The translations under genes and the position numbers were made by a program. This document shows, piece by piece, positions 6,565-14,598 of a DNA stretch of 15,073 nt. The notes under the pieces are model-generated. The model saw only the letters and a program-made list of their open reading frames with translations. It did no database searches and was not told the DNA's origin. This stretch comes from Micavibrio sp. (GTDB lineage Bacteria > Pseudomonadota > Alphaproteobacteria > Micavibrionales > Micavibrionaceae), in NCBI GenBank assembly GCA_027066695.1, contig JAMONE010000059.1, forward strand, positions 1 through 15,073, read 5' to 3'. Position 1 is the stretch's first letter; every line of letters starts with the position of its first letter.

Positions 6565-9006
6565 TTATGATTTACTACATTTCGCCAAAATCACAAAAGC
6601 AACACTTAGCAGTGCATAACAAATCCCTGCAATAATCAGCGTTTTATCAATTCCCATACTGATATTAAGGGCAATAGCAATAGAGCTTCCCAGCACTCCC
6701 GCTGCGCCGTTAATTCCCCAAAACCATGCAGTAGCGCGTGAATCAAACTTCTCGGTAAGACTTAGGCCTGTAGGAAAGCCAAAGCCCATAAGCATGCCTG
6801 ATGGCGCGATAATGGCAATACTGATAAGTACGCGGGTAATGATATCAACCTCGGCAAAATCATGGAACACGTCTTTTAATATAACCGAAAGCACAAGTGC
6901 ATAAGCGCAGGTGAGAAAGCACCATGTTATTTGTCTAGTAAGTGTATTTAGGGGTAATTTCTCTGATATTAAACTCCCGACACCTGCTGCGATTATAAGA
7001 CTGAACAGCACAACGCTTAGACCGTAGATTGGATGACCTAAAAATACTCCGAAAGCTTGCAGCAGTGAAATCTCCATAAACATAAACCCAGCGCCGATCA
7101 AGAAGAAATATAATGTCCCTGCTTTTATGAAGGTAGAGCTTTTATCTTCTACTGTTTTCAATAGCGGTGCGATAATTACAAACGCCACCATAACCGCAGA
7201 GAATAATATAATTATATAAAGGTTAAATGTAGCCTTAGCCTGCCCCATGGAAACCTCTGCGCCCGTATGCGCGGGTGACATTACCATTTTAAAAATGTCC
7301 AAAGGCTTTGTTATTCGCGCTTGATTAAAGAAAAATGGGCGCATATCGGTTGATGGTGAGACATCAAAGAATTGCCTGTCCGAGATTTCATGCAGCTCAT
7401 CTATATTTTCGGCAACGATTAGCTCGCTCAAAATTCCTTCTGGCGCGTCTTGATCAGGCATTAGGATAATTTTATATTCTTTATCTGCCGAAGTTCTGCG
7501 CAATGCAAATAGCTGATCCGAGGTAAAAGGAGATTTAGCAATAATAGTTGTAGCGATTTTACCCGAATTAATAATAGCAATATGATCGCGAACATTTTCA
7601 ACGCCTTGATTAAACAAAGTAGCCATAGCAACTGAAAGAGTTCTTCCTGTGTCATCCATGGCATTTCCTGACCAGCGGCTGACTGTAAATACGCCATTAT
7701 CACTTAGATCATTCATGAATATTGTCCATGCTTCAACCGTGTATAAGCCATTTTCAGAAAGAGCAAATGCGCCTGAACCTGTAGCAGCCCAAGTATCGAT
7801 TAAACTCATTTGTATAAGATCTAGCTTTTCTGTGTTTTGCCGAAACCAACTGCGCGCTTCTTCGTTTAATATAGTTACACCCGATAGCTTATATAGGTTT
7901 GCGTATTCTCTATATACAGGATGATCCCTTAGCAGGTTTATTTGCACAGGGTTAACGTCTAGTGCGGTTACTTCCTCAACGCCGAAATATTTGGCTGAAA
8001 GCAAATCACGTCCGCCGCCAACACCAATTACAGCGGATTTCTTAATACCTGGCATGGTGTAGGCAACGTTAGTTACATCAAATTCCAAATAACTATGTTT
8101 AGTGAAATCACCATCAAATTTGGTGATAGGTGTTCCCGCATCACCATCAATAGTTAAATATTTCCCTGATACTGTGATATCGGTAGGGAATTTAGGTGAT
8201 GGCCCCCATGCATATGGCTTGGCGTTAAGCACTTCATTCATTACGGTAATGCGAGAAATCGAATTCCATTCTTCATAATCTATATCAGCCATTTTGGTGA
8301 AATTATTTTTGATCCATATCGGATATAGCACAGGAGAAGGAAGCGCGATGTTAATTGCCCCTAATGCAAAAGTAGCGATAAGAAATGTAAAAGCTGTTTT
8401 CTTAAGGTTAAAATTATAGTGGCTGATTTTAACGTCTTTTTTATCGCTGCTTGAAACTGGAAAGAATAATGCAGAAATAAAGGCAGTTCCCGAGAGGAAG
8501 AGTACAGCCGATGGCGTGTCTATGCTCTCCATTAGGATAAGCGCGGCAATACAGCCAAGCCCCGCGCCGAGTAAATCTATTCCATATGTGCGCCCAACAG
8601 GAAATGGCGCGCGCGTTAAGGCAATCGTAATAGCAACACCTGCATGGTAATATGCAATGCTTGTAGTAAGCGCGGCAATGGGCAATGTCGCGAGTGTTTG
8701 CAGTGTGTTATTTGATACGATAGGGATAAATAGCTGCGCTACTAAGGCGATGAGGATAAAAAATCCAAATGCCATTGAGTGTTTCCTTGCAATAAGCCCG
8801 TAATTTTTGCGTTGATCTTCCTCAGATGAGCGGTAAATCTTGAGAGCCCCCATAGTAAGGCCGAACATTGCCATGCTTATCACTAAAAAGGATAAGTGAT
8901 ACCATGATGTAACAGAAAAAATCCTTGATTGAAGTATTTGAAGAGCCATAACCAGCCCAGCTAGTAAGAATACCCCGATATAAAAGGAAAGAGCTTTGTT
9001 TTTCAT
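6565..9006 (-). CDS. Polytopic membrane protein with an embedded spermidine-synthase-like domain
   Basis: Protein of 813 residues with three parts. An N-terminal membrane region (about 1-225) has several hydrophobic segments and the motif RTYGIDLLGAGLGC (139-152). A soluble nucleotide-binding-type domain spans about 240-560, with VIGVGGGRD (326-334) and acidic D350 as expected for a Rossmann SAM-type fold. A C-terminal membrane region (about 590-813) contains GAGFMFMEISLLQAFGVFLGHPIYGLSVVLFS and PSGMLMGFGFPTGLS, both hallmarks of the widespread 'fused spermidine synthase / transporter' family. The substrate and reaction of this family are unsettled. The glycine motif is GGGRD rather than the GGGDG of true spermidine synthases, and the usual catalytic D-x-x-D/Y pocket is not evident (SLIDTWAATG, 401-410), so polyamine synthesis should not be assumed. 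A weak ribosome binding site (AGG) is 8 bases upstream. It is 30 bases downstream of mutL and probably in one transcript with it. Confidence 0.85.
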   Translation of the reverse strand: MKNKALSFYIGVFLLAGLVMALQILQSRIFSVTSWYHLSFLVISMAMFGLTMGALKIYRSSEEDQRKNYGLIARKHSMAFGFFILIALVAQLFIPIVSNNTLQTLATLPIAALTTSIAYYHAGVAITIALTRAPFPVGRTYGIDLLGAGLGCIAALILMESIDTPSAVLFLSGTAFISALFFPVSSSDKKDVKISHYNFNLKKTAFTFLIATFALGAINIALPSPVLYPIWIKNNFTKMADIDYEEWNSISRITVMNEVLNAKPYAWGPSPKFPTDITVSGKYLTIDGDAGTPITKFDGDFTKHSYLEFDVTNVAYTMPGIKKSAVIGVGGGRDLLSAKYFGVEEVTALDVNPVQINLLRDHPVYREYANLYKLSGVTILNEEARSWFRQNTEKLDLIQMSLIDTWAATGSGAFALSENGLYTVEAWTIFMNDLSDNGVFTVSRWSGNAMDDTGRTLSVAMATLFNQGVENVRDHIAIINSGKIATTIIAKSPFTSDQLFALRRTSADKEYKIILMPDQDAPEGILSELIVAENIDELHEISDRQFFDVSPSTDMRPFFFNQARITKPLDIFKMVMSPAHTGAEVSMGQAKATFNLYIIILFSAVMVAFVIIAPLLKTVEDKSSTFIKAGTLYFFLIGAGFMFMEISLLQAFGVFLGHPIYGLSVVLFSLIIAAGVGSLISEKLPLNTLTRQITWCFLTCAYALVLSVILKDVFHDFAEVDIITRVLISIAIIAPSGMLMGFGFPTGLSLTEKFDSRATAWFWGINGAAGVLGSSIAIALNISMGIDKTLIIAGICYALLSVAFVILAKCSKS

Positions 9007-9036
9007 GTGGCTACCTAATCGTTAATTTTATAGAGC

Positions 9037-10827
9037 TTACCTTCTACCAAACAAATGTTCAATATCTTTTAGTGATAATTCGACATAAGTCGGTCTACCG
9101 TGATTGCATTGCCCTGATAACGGCGTTTCTTCCATTTGGCGTAACAGGGCATTCATCTCATATATATTTAATCTGCGCCCTGATCGAACAGAGCCATGAC
9201 ATGCCATGCTCGATAGTATTTCATTGAGCCTGTTTTCTAAAATATCACTACTGCCATGCTCTAAAAGTTCATCAATTAAATCATAAACAAGACGTTTCGT
9301 ATCTATCTTAGAGCCTAGCAAAACTGGCACGCTCTGCACTGTTACTGCGCCAGAACCAAAAGCTTCTATCTCTAATCCCAGCTTTGAAAGGCTTTTTGCA
9401 TGTTCTAATAATATTTGCGCATGAGTGTCTTCTAACTCAATAATATCAGGAGTTAAAAGCCCTTGCTTTTCGATGCCGCTTTTGGATAGTTGATCCTTGA
9501 ATTTCTCGTAAGTAAGGCGTTCATGTGCAGCGTGTTGATCTACTATAACAAGGCCGTTTTGAGTTTGTGCGACAATATAATTCTCATGGATTTGTGCTTG
9601 CGCCGCGCCTAATGGGTATGATTGCGCTTCATCAGTAACTTCTTCAGCTTTTGCTGCGGGCATCATTTCGCCCGCTAAAGATGTTTGAGGTGCATATAAT
9701 TGATGCGTATTTTCCGCTAAATTCCCGTTATTATGATTCCTTTGAGCGTAATATGAAGGAACGGCGGGCTTTGCCCCCCTGCTCATAGGAAGGGATGTAA
9801 AAGATTTCAGCGTTTGCGTGGCCGCCGTGCTAGAGATATTAAAGCCGCCCTCATGAATGGCTAGTTTTAATGCAGATATAATCATAGATCGGATAAGCTG
9901 TGGATTACGAAAACGCACCTCGGCTTTAGCGGGATGGACATTTACATCGACATCAGATGCAGGCAGAGTGATAAATAGTGCCAAAACAGGATGAACGCCG
10001 CGATGTAATACATCGGCATATGCCGCGCGCACGCATCCATGCAAGAGTTTATCTTTAACCGCTCTGCCATTAACGAACAGATATTGATATTGCGCAGTGC
10101 CACGGGTATAGGTCGGCAATCCCGCATAGCCCGAGAGCTTCACGCCCTCACGCTCAGCCTCGATTTGCATAGAGCTTTTGCCAAATTCTAACCCTAAAAT
10201 AGCCGCTAGCCTGCTTTGCCCGTCAAGAACCGCAGGTAGTTTGAGTTTTTGCGCCCCATTATGCATAAGCTTAAACGCAATAGCAGGATAAGCCATAGCA
10301 AGGCGCGTTAGCGTATCTTTCACAGCCATATATTCTGCGCGTTCGCTCTTTTGAAATTTCAGGCGCGCGGGCGTAGCATAGAATAAGTCGCGCACTTCTA
10401 TTCGCGTTCCTTTTGGATGAGCACACGGGATAATGTCAGATTTATTCCCTGCCGCACAATTTATTTCCCAGCTTTCGCCTCTAAGGCAGTCATGGGTTTG
10501 GATTTTTACGCGCGATATCGCTGTAATAGAGGCCAGAGCCTCTCCGCGAAAGCCTAAATGCTCGATATTTAATAAATCATCATCGGGAAGCTTGGATGTC
10601 GCATGACGATCAATCGCAGCGGCCAGCTCTTCCTTATTCATACCAAAACCGTTATCAGAGATGATTATACGGCTTTTTCCGCCTTCATGAATATCAACAT
10701 CAATCGCGCTTGCGCCTGCATCAATGGCATTTTCAACCAGCTCTTTAATCGCCGAGGCAGGGCGTTCTACCACCTCACCAGCAGCGATTTGATTTATTAA
10801 TGTTTCTGGTAGATATCTTATACGCAA
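9037..10827 (-). CDS. mutL: DNA mismatch repair protein MutL (endonuclease type)
   Basis: ATPase that links MutS mismatch recognition to strand removal. It has 596 residues. The N-terminal GHKL ATPase shows E29 and N33 (KELVENAIDAG), D58-N-G-x-G62 and GFRGEAL (92-98), then the transducer with FVNGR (251-255) and DVNVHPAKAEVRF (294-306). A poorly conserved linker runs from about 330 to 405. The C-terminal dimerisation domain carries the metal-dependent nicking motif DQHA-x2-E-x4-E at 430-441, ACHGSVR (542-548) and CNHGRP (574-579). It is therefore the nicking type found in bacteria lacking MutH, not the E. coli type. The start is TTG at 10827, chosen because the family begins with exactly this 'xIRxLPxxLINQIAAGEVVERPA' block and an in-frame stop lies at 10848-10846. 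It sits between mtnD (31 bases upstream) and the spermidine-synthase-like gene. Confidence 0.98.
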   Translation of the reverse strand: MRIRYLPETLINQIAAGEVVERPASAIKELVENAIDAGASAIDVDIHEGGKSRIIISDNGFGMNKEELAAAIDRHATSKLPDDDLLNIEHLGFRGEALASITAISRVKIQTHDCLRGESWEINCAAGNKSDIIPCAHPKGTRIEVRDLFYATPARLKFQKSERAEYMAVKDTLTRLAMAYPAIAFKLMHNGAQKLKLPAVLDGQSRLAAILGLEFGKSSMQIEAEREGVKLSGYAGLPTYTRGTAQYQYLFVNGRAVKDKLLHGCVRAAYADVLHRGVHPVLALFITLPASDVDVNVHPAKAEVRFRNPQLIRSMIISALKLAIHEGGFNISSTAATQTLKSFTSLPMSRGAKPAVPSYYAQRNHNNGNLAENTHQLYAPQTSLAGEMMPAAKAEEVTDEAQSYPLGAAQAQIHENYIVAQTQNGLVIVDQHAAHERLTYEKFKDQLSKSGIEKQGLLTPDIIELEDTHAQILLEHAKSLSKLGLEIEAFGSGAVTVQSVPVLLGSKIDTKRLVYDLIDELLEHGSSDILENRLNEILSSMACHGSVRSGRRLNIYEMNALLRQMEETPLSGQCNHGRPTYVELSLKDIEHLFGRR

Positions 10828-10858
10828 TATTTGCTTCTCTTTAAGTTATGCTCAAGGC

Positions 10859-11410
10859 CTAAGCGGCTTTTTGTTCAAATCTTGGGAAATTATCTGCAAT
10901 ATTATCACCCGTATAATTAGCCGCCCAACCATTGGGAGATGTGAATAAACGAATGCAGGTAAAGCTAGGGTTCTCGCCCATATCAAACCAGTGCGGTGCA
11001 TTTTTAGGAACATTAAGCAGATCACCACTTGTGCAGAGCATCATATATACCTTGCCCGCAGCATGGATATAGAACATGCCTGACCCTTCAACAAAAAAGC
11101 GCACTTCATCTTCGCTATGTGTATGTTCGCACAGGAATTTATTACGCAAATCGCATTTTTGATCATTATCAGGAGTAAGACGAATAATATCTTCAGACTT
11201 ATAGCCACCATCTATTTTTAATCTATTAATTTCATTAGAGTAAGCATTAAGAATATCACTATCGCTGATATTATCAGGCAAATCCTGCGTTTGCCAACGC
11301 TCATAATTAACACCAATTTTGCGCAGCTCCTCGGCGATTACCGCTCTATCATTGATTTGTGCAATAACATTATCAGGATCATTTTCTTGGTAAACTCTTA
11401 CAATACTCAT
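10859..11410 (-). CDS. mtnD: Acireductone dioxygenase
   Basis: Cupin metalloenzyme of methionine salvage. It oxidises the acireductone 1,2-dihydroxy-3-keto-5-methylthiopentene to 4-methylthio-2-oxobutanoate and formate with Fe(II), or off-pathway to methylthiopropionate, formate and CO with Ni(II). It has 183 residues. The metal ligands are at H96, H98, E102 (HTHSEDE) and H140 (PKNAPHW), the same numbering as the Klebsiella enzyme. KSEDIIRL and SEDEVRFFVEGSGMFYI are typical of the family. GGAAG lies about 6 bases before ATG, and the gene starts 15 bases after the mtnB stop, so the two are co-expressed. The metal used cannot be read from the sequence. Confidence 0.97.
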   Translation of the reverse strand: MSIVRVYQENDPDNVIAQINDRAVIAEELRKIGVNYERWQTQDLPDNISDSDILNAYSNEINRLKIDGGYKSEDIIRLTPDNDQKCDLRNKFLCEHTHSEDEVRFFVEGSGMFYIHAAGKVYMMLCTSGDLLNVPKNAPHWFDMGENPSFTCIRLFTSPNGWAANYTGDNIADNFPRFEQKAA

Positions 11411-11425
11411 TGTTTCTTCCTTTGT

Positions 11426-12040
11426 TTAAGTCATTTGTTTTATGTGCATTTCACTTAAAAGCAAAACCTCTAATGCCTCAACTACGCGCTGCGCCTCTGC
11501 CATATCAACGCCCCATCCATAAAGGCCATGCCCGCGAATAAGGAAGGCTGGCGTTTGAGGGGCTTTGGCCAGATAATCACTAACTTGCGCACTTAATTTC
11601 GGCATATCTTGCGTGTTTTCAAAGATAGGAATACTTACAGAAATATCATGCGTATCTATCTCTGGAAAAGCTTTAAGCATTTCATAACCGCTCAATATTA
11701 TAGCATCCTCCATCGCCATTATACGCGTTAAGACTGTACATGCAACTGAATGCGTGTGCAGCGCAGCGTTAATTTTGGGGTATAGCTTGTAAATCAAGCA
11801 ATGCAGCAAAGTTTCTGCCGAGGGCTTATTTCCGTCCAGTGATTTACCATCAAGATCGCTACGCATAATTTGCTCGGGCGTTAGCTGCCCCTTATGTGCG
11901 CCAGAAACTGTAATTGCCATCTCGTTATCGCCAATGCGCATAGAGTAATTACCGCTTGTCGCGGGCGCAAGATTTTGACGGTCAAGCCTATTGCCTGCTC
12001 TGATAATATCGTGCTTTGCATTTTCGTATATTGAAACCAT
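11426..12040 (-). CDS. mtnB: Methylthioribulose-1-phosphate dehydratase
   Basis: Class II aldolase-fold zinc enzyme of methionine salvage; it dehydrates 5-methylthioribulose 1-phosphate to the 2,3-diketo compound. It has 204 residues, the usual length. Zinc ligands are H95 and H97 (ALHTHS) and H171 (IRGHGLYGWG). SGNYS (29-33), SAET (74-77) and the acid E120 in GYEMLKAF match the family. It is followed after 15 bases by mtnD. The enolase-phosphatase gene mtnC, which acts between these two steps, is not in the window, nor are mtnA, mtnK or mtnN. No normally spaced ribosome binding site is seen: AAAGG ends only 3 bases before ATG. A promoter at 12046-12074 would place the transcript start at about the start codon. 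Confidence 0.95.
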   Translation of the reverse strand: MVSIYENAKHDIIRAGNRLDRQNLAPATSGNYSMRIGDNEMAITVSGAHKGQLTPEQIMRSDLDGKSLDGNKPSAETLLHCLIYKLYPKINAALHTHSVACTVLTRIMAMEDAIILSGYEMLKAFPEIDTHDISVSIPIFENTQDMPKLSAQVSDYLAKAPQTPAFLIRGHGLYGWGVDMAEAQRVVEALEVLLLSEMHIKQMT

Positions 12041-12045
12041 AAGCC

Positions 12046-12074
12046 TTTATAGTAAAAGCCAAAGACATAAGCAA
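12046..12074 (-). promoter_or_regulatory. Promoter directly before mtnB
   Basis: On the minus strand TTGCTT (12074-12069), a 17-base spacer and TATAAA (12051-12046) make a good sigma-70-type pair, the best in this 84-base gap. Only five bases separate the -10 box from the mtnB ATG, so the predicted start of transcription falls on or next to the start codon, giving a leaderless message. It would make mtnB-mtnD-mutL and the next gene a separate unit from the AI-2E-family gene. Confidence 0.5.
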
Positions 12075-12124
12075 ATGCAATTTAGGATCAAGGCCTAGTA
12101 CATGGCAATGACTTGGCGAGGGCA

Positions 12125-13267
12125 TTATTTTCTCTTTTTCGCTTTTGGCTTTGATTTTGGCTTCGGCTTTGATTTGGCTTTTGGTGCGGGCTTGTTTTCA
12201 GATTCCTTGTAATATGCGCTTTGCTTGTATTTCTTAATTGCAAAGGCAAGAAGCACGCCGATAACCGCCGCAACTGGCACAGCTAAAAACATCCCCAATA
12301 TCCCAAGTAAAGCCCCCCCTGCGAGCAATGAGAAGAACACCCAAAGCGGGTGCAGCCCTACGCTATCGCCGACTAATTTAGGGGTTAGGAAGTTGCCTTC
12401 TATTAATTGGCCGCCAATAAATATAGCCGCGATTATTGAGGCGAACATCAAATCTCCCGCTTGAAACCATGCCACAGCCACACCAACAATTAATCCAACG
12501 ACAGATCCAACCATAGGAATAACCGAAAGCAGCCCAGAGACTAAGCCGATTAAAATTCCATATTTAAGACCCGCGATAGAAAGCGCAATAGCATATGCCA
12601 CGCCCAAAAATACTGCGACTGTAATTTGTCCACGAACAAAGCCCGAAAGCTTTGCATTTATTTGTTCTAATAGCTCCATAATCACCCCTTCTGAGTGGCG
12701 CGGCATTAAATCTTGTACCCATTTTGTAACATTTGGCCATTCCTTCATCATAAAATATGCAACGATTGGCATAAAGATAGCAACCGAAATTACATCCATA
12801 ACAGCTTGCCCGCCAGAGGCAAATTTCTGCATTATATAATTTGCCACACCAACCGCCGAGCCAGCATTTTGCTTGAGCAGAGCTTCAAGGCTTTCGCCAT
12901 TTTGACCATCAATATATTGATCAAGCCGCGCGGTTACAGGGCTCATAATACCCCAGAATTTCTCGATATAATTTGGCAGATCGTCGGAAAATTGTGATAG
13001 CTCACGATAAAGAATAGGCGATATCACCCCGATAAAGCCAAGAATTAAAATCAAAAATCCAGCAAGTATCATAATAGCGGCAGGTGCGCGCGCAATGCCG
13101 ATCTTATCGAATTTATTTACGATAGGGTTTAAAAGATATGCCACAGCAATTCCCAAAACAAACGGCAAAAGCACAGATTTAAACAACATAATTACCAGCA
13201 TGAATAATATGCTGGCACAACCCCAAAAAATCAGATGCGTAGTTGGTTTTAACGGTTTAACACTCAT
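12125..13267 (-). CDS. AI-2E family transporter (PerM-type permease)
   Basis: Integral membrane protein of 380 residues. Residues about 10-85 hold three hydrophobic segments (LIFWGCASILFMLVIML; LPFVLGIAVAYLLNPIV, ending with the family's 'NPIV' turn; IMILAGFLILILGFIGVISPIL). A soluble stretch follows (about 90-145). Then come further segments including FVRGQITVAVFLGVAYAIAL, YGILIGLVSGLLSVIPMVGSVVGLIVGV and GGQLIEGNFLTPKLVGDSVGLHPLWVFFSLLAGG, all characteristic of the family. Members are described as exporters of autoinducer-2, as ion/proton antiporters or as being of unknown substrate, so the name should not be read as a function. The C-terminus is a Lys/Pro/Ala/Ser tail (about 358-380, KSKPKPKSKPKAKKRK), unusual and probably cytoplasmic. 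It starts 24 bases after the DUF2066 stop, with AAAGGA upstream, so the two form an operon. Confidence 0.93.
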   Translation of the reverse strand: MSVKPLKPTTHLIFWGCASILFMLVIMLFKSVLLPFVLGIAVAYLLNPIVNKFDKIGIARAPAAIMILAGFLILILGFIGVISPILYRELSQFSDDLPNYIEKFWGIMSPVTARLDQYIDGQNGESLEALLKQNAGSAVGVANYIMQKFASGGQAVMDVISVAIFMPIVAYFMMKEWPNVTKWVQDLMPRHSEGVIMELLEQINAKLSGFVRGQITVAVFLGVAYAIALSIAGLKYGILIGLVSGLLSVIPMVGSVVGLIVGVAVAWFQAGDLMFASIIAAIFIGGQLIEGNFLTPKLVGDSVGLHPLWVFFSLLAGGALLGILGMFLAVPVAAVIGVLLAFAIKKYKQSAYYKESENKPAPKAKSKPKPKSKPKAKKRK

Positions 13268-13291
13268 GTAAAATATATCCTTTCAAGGAAA

Positions 13292-14536
13292 TTAAAATGT
13301 TTGAACGCCAAATTTGCGCTCTCCTGCGGAGGGCTCTATTCCTTGGTAAAAGCTTTTCGGAATTACTTTGCCGCCCTTATTCACATAGTTAAGGTCGTAA
13401 ATAGTATCAGGACTATCTCTTTGCTCATGCGTGAAATTATGTGCTTTGCTATTATAGCCACGCCCAAGACGCAAGTTAGAGCGCAACAAAGTCTCGCGCA
13501 GACGCTTTTCACCGCCGCGAAAATTAAATGATAGCCTTGCCTCAGTTTTTTTCATGGAAAGCACCAAAATATCGCTAATGCCGTTAACTCTTGCCAAAAC
13601 TTTATTAATTTTCACCCATTGCCGTAAGTCTTGTAAAGCAATACGCATAACATAAGTACCAACTTGCGCTGCGCTAGATAGAGTTTTGTTTTTCCAGTCC
13701 TTTTGCAATGCCCAATAAGCTTTAGTAACGCCGCGCGCATAGATTTGCTCAACAGCTTCACCTTCATTGGATGATATAATAAGGTCACGCACATGCTGCG
13801 CTTTTAGGCGATCTGTTCGGTAAATGCTTATACGTAGATCACCGCCATTTAATAAATTACGATCAGGAATAGCAATCATAATCGCAGCTTCCTTGGCGTT
13901 ATATCGCGCAAGCATACGATCAAGCTTTTGACGCTCATATCTTAATGCTTGATCTTCATCAATATCAGCAATATCCATTAAATCGCCGATAGGCACTTCT
14001 ATGGGGACAATTCCGCGAGATATATTTGCCTGTGACCATGCCTCCATCCAGACATTGCCTTCTGACCATAAAATATTTTCCCTCCCCTTTTGAAATATTG
14101 GCAAAACAAGCAACGGGTTGCTGCTTTCTGCTGTAAATTTAATGCCAGAAGCAGAGAAGAATTTACTAACCGCGGCAGGGCGAAAGCGGAAGATATATGT
14201 TCCCACATAACGCACAGCGGATAATTGTTCATTTGTAATCTCGTAATCTTTAACAAGAGAGGAGATAGTCAATGAGCTAGGGGCAACTATATTTTGAGCT
14301 TCGGATTCATCCAACATGCGTTTGGCCAAGACCATGAATGCCTTGGTTTGAGCTTTTTCAAGGGCATTTTTCTGCGCAATCACAGAATTTGCTGCGGTTA
14401 TATCAACTTTAACATTCTCGACAATAAACAGAGAATCATCGGCATAGGCTTGCGCAATATTTGATAAAGATAATAAAACTAGCATTATACAAAGCATTAT
14501 ACACTTGCAGTTAACAGCTTGATGAGGTATTCCCAT
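13292..14536 (-). CDS. DUF2066 domain-containing exported protein
   Basis: Protein of 414 residues from this start, of unknown function. The N-terminus has a hydrophobic segment (LCIMLVLLSLSNIAQAYA) that looks like a signal peptide, so the mature protein is probably periplasmic. The following block FIVENVKVDITAANSVIAQKNALEKAQTKAFMVLAKRML is the recognisable opening of DUF2066, and RYVGTYIFRFRPAAVSKFF belongs to the same domain. I chose ATG at 14536 because AAGGG lies just upstream and it leaves room for the divergent purM promoter; ATG at 14497 is possible, and the longest frame from 14626 would overlap purM. It is co-transcribed with the AI-2E-family gene, a pairing I associate with alphaproteobacterial genomes near purM; there an hda-type gene often follows, which is absent here. 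Confidence 0.88.
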   Translation of the reverse strand: MGIPHQAVNCKCIMLCIMLVLLSLSNIAQAYADDSLFIVENVKVDITAANSVIAQKNALEKAQTKAFMVLAKRMLDESEAQNIVAPSSLTISSLVKDYEITNEQLSAVRYVGTYIFRFRPAAVSKFFSASGIKFTAESSNPLLVLPIFQKGRENILWSEGNVWMEAWSQANISRGIVPIEVPIGDLMDIADIDEDQALRYERQKLDRMLARYNAKEAAIMIAIPDRNLLNGGDLRISIYRTDRLKAQHVRDLIISSNEGEAVEQIYARGVTKAYWALQKDWKNKTLSSAAQVGTYVMRIALQDLRQWVKINKVLARVNGISDILVLSMKKTEARLSFNFRGGEKRLRETLLRSNLRLGRGYNSKAHNFTHEQRDSPDTIYDLNYVNKGGKVIPKSFYQGIEPSAGERKFGVQTF

Positions 14537-14598
14537 GATGACCCTTAAATCTTGATGAATATATATTAGTTTTATAACGATGCGAGCATAAGAGCAAC
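14537..14598. promoter_or_regulatory. Divergent promoter region between the DUF2066 gene and purM
   Basis: This 62-base AT-rich spacer must hold promoters for both directions. For purM, TTGATG (14552-14557) and TATAAC (14573-14578) are separated by 15 bases, a short spacer. On the minus strand the same spot reads GTTATAAA, so the -10 elements of the two directions may overlap and compete. No purine-repressor-like operator or riboswitch is visible; there is no room for a riboswitch. Confidence 0.4.

Noticed and set aside
9037..10827. MutL seeming to lack a normal start codon
   Set aside because: The frame starts with TTG at exactly the position where the family's conserved N-terminus begins, with a stop just upstream. 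This is an ordinary alternative start.
10852..12097. Identical 10-base TCAAGGCCTA at 10852-10861 and 12088-12097, flanking the mtnB-mtnD pair
   Set aside because: Many 10-base matches are expected by chance in 15 kb, the identity does not extend beyond 10 bases, and one copy includes the mtnD stop codon. It is not enough to call a cassette boundary.
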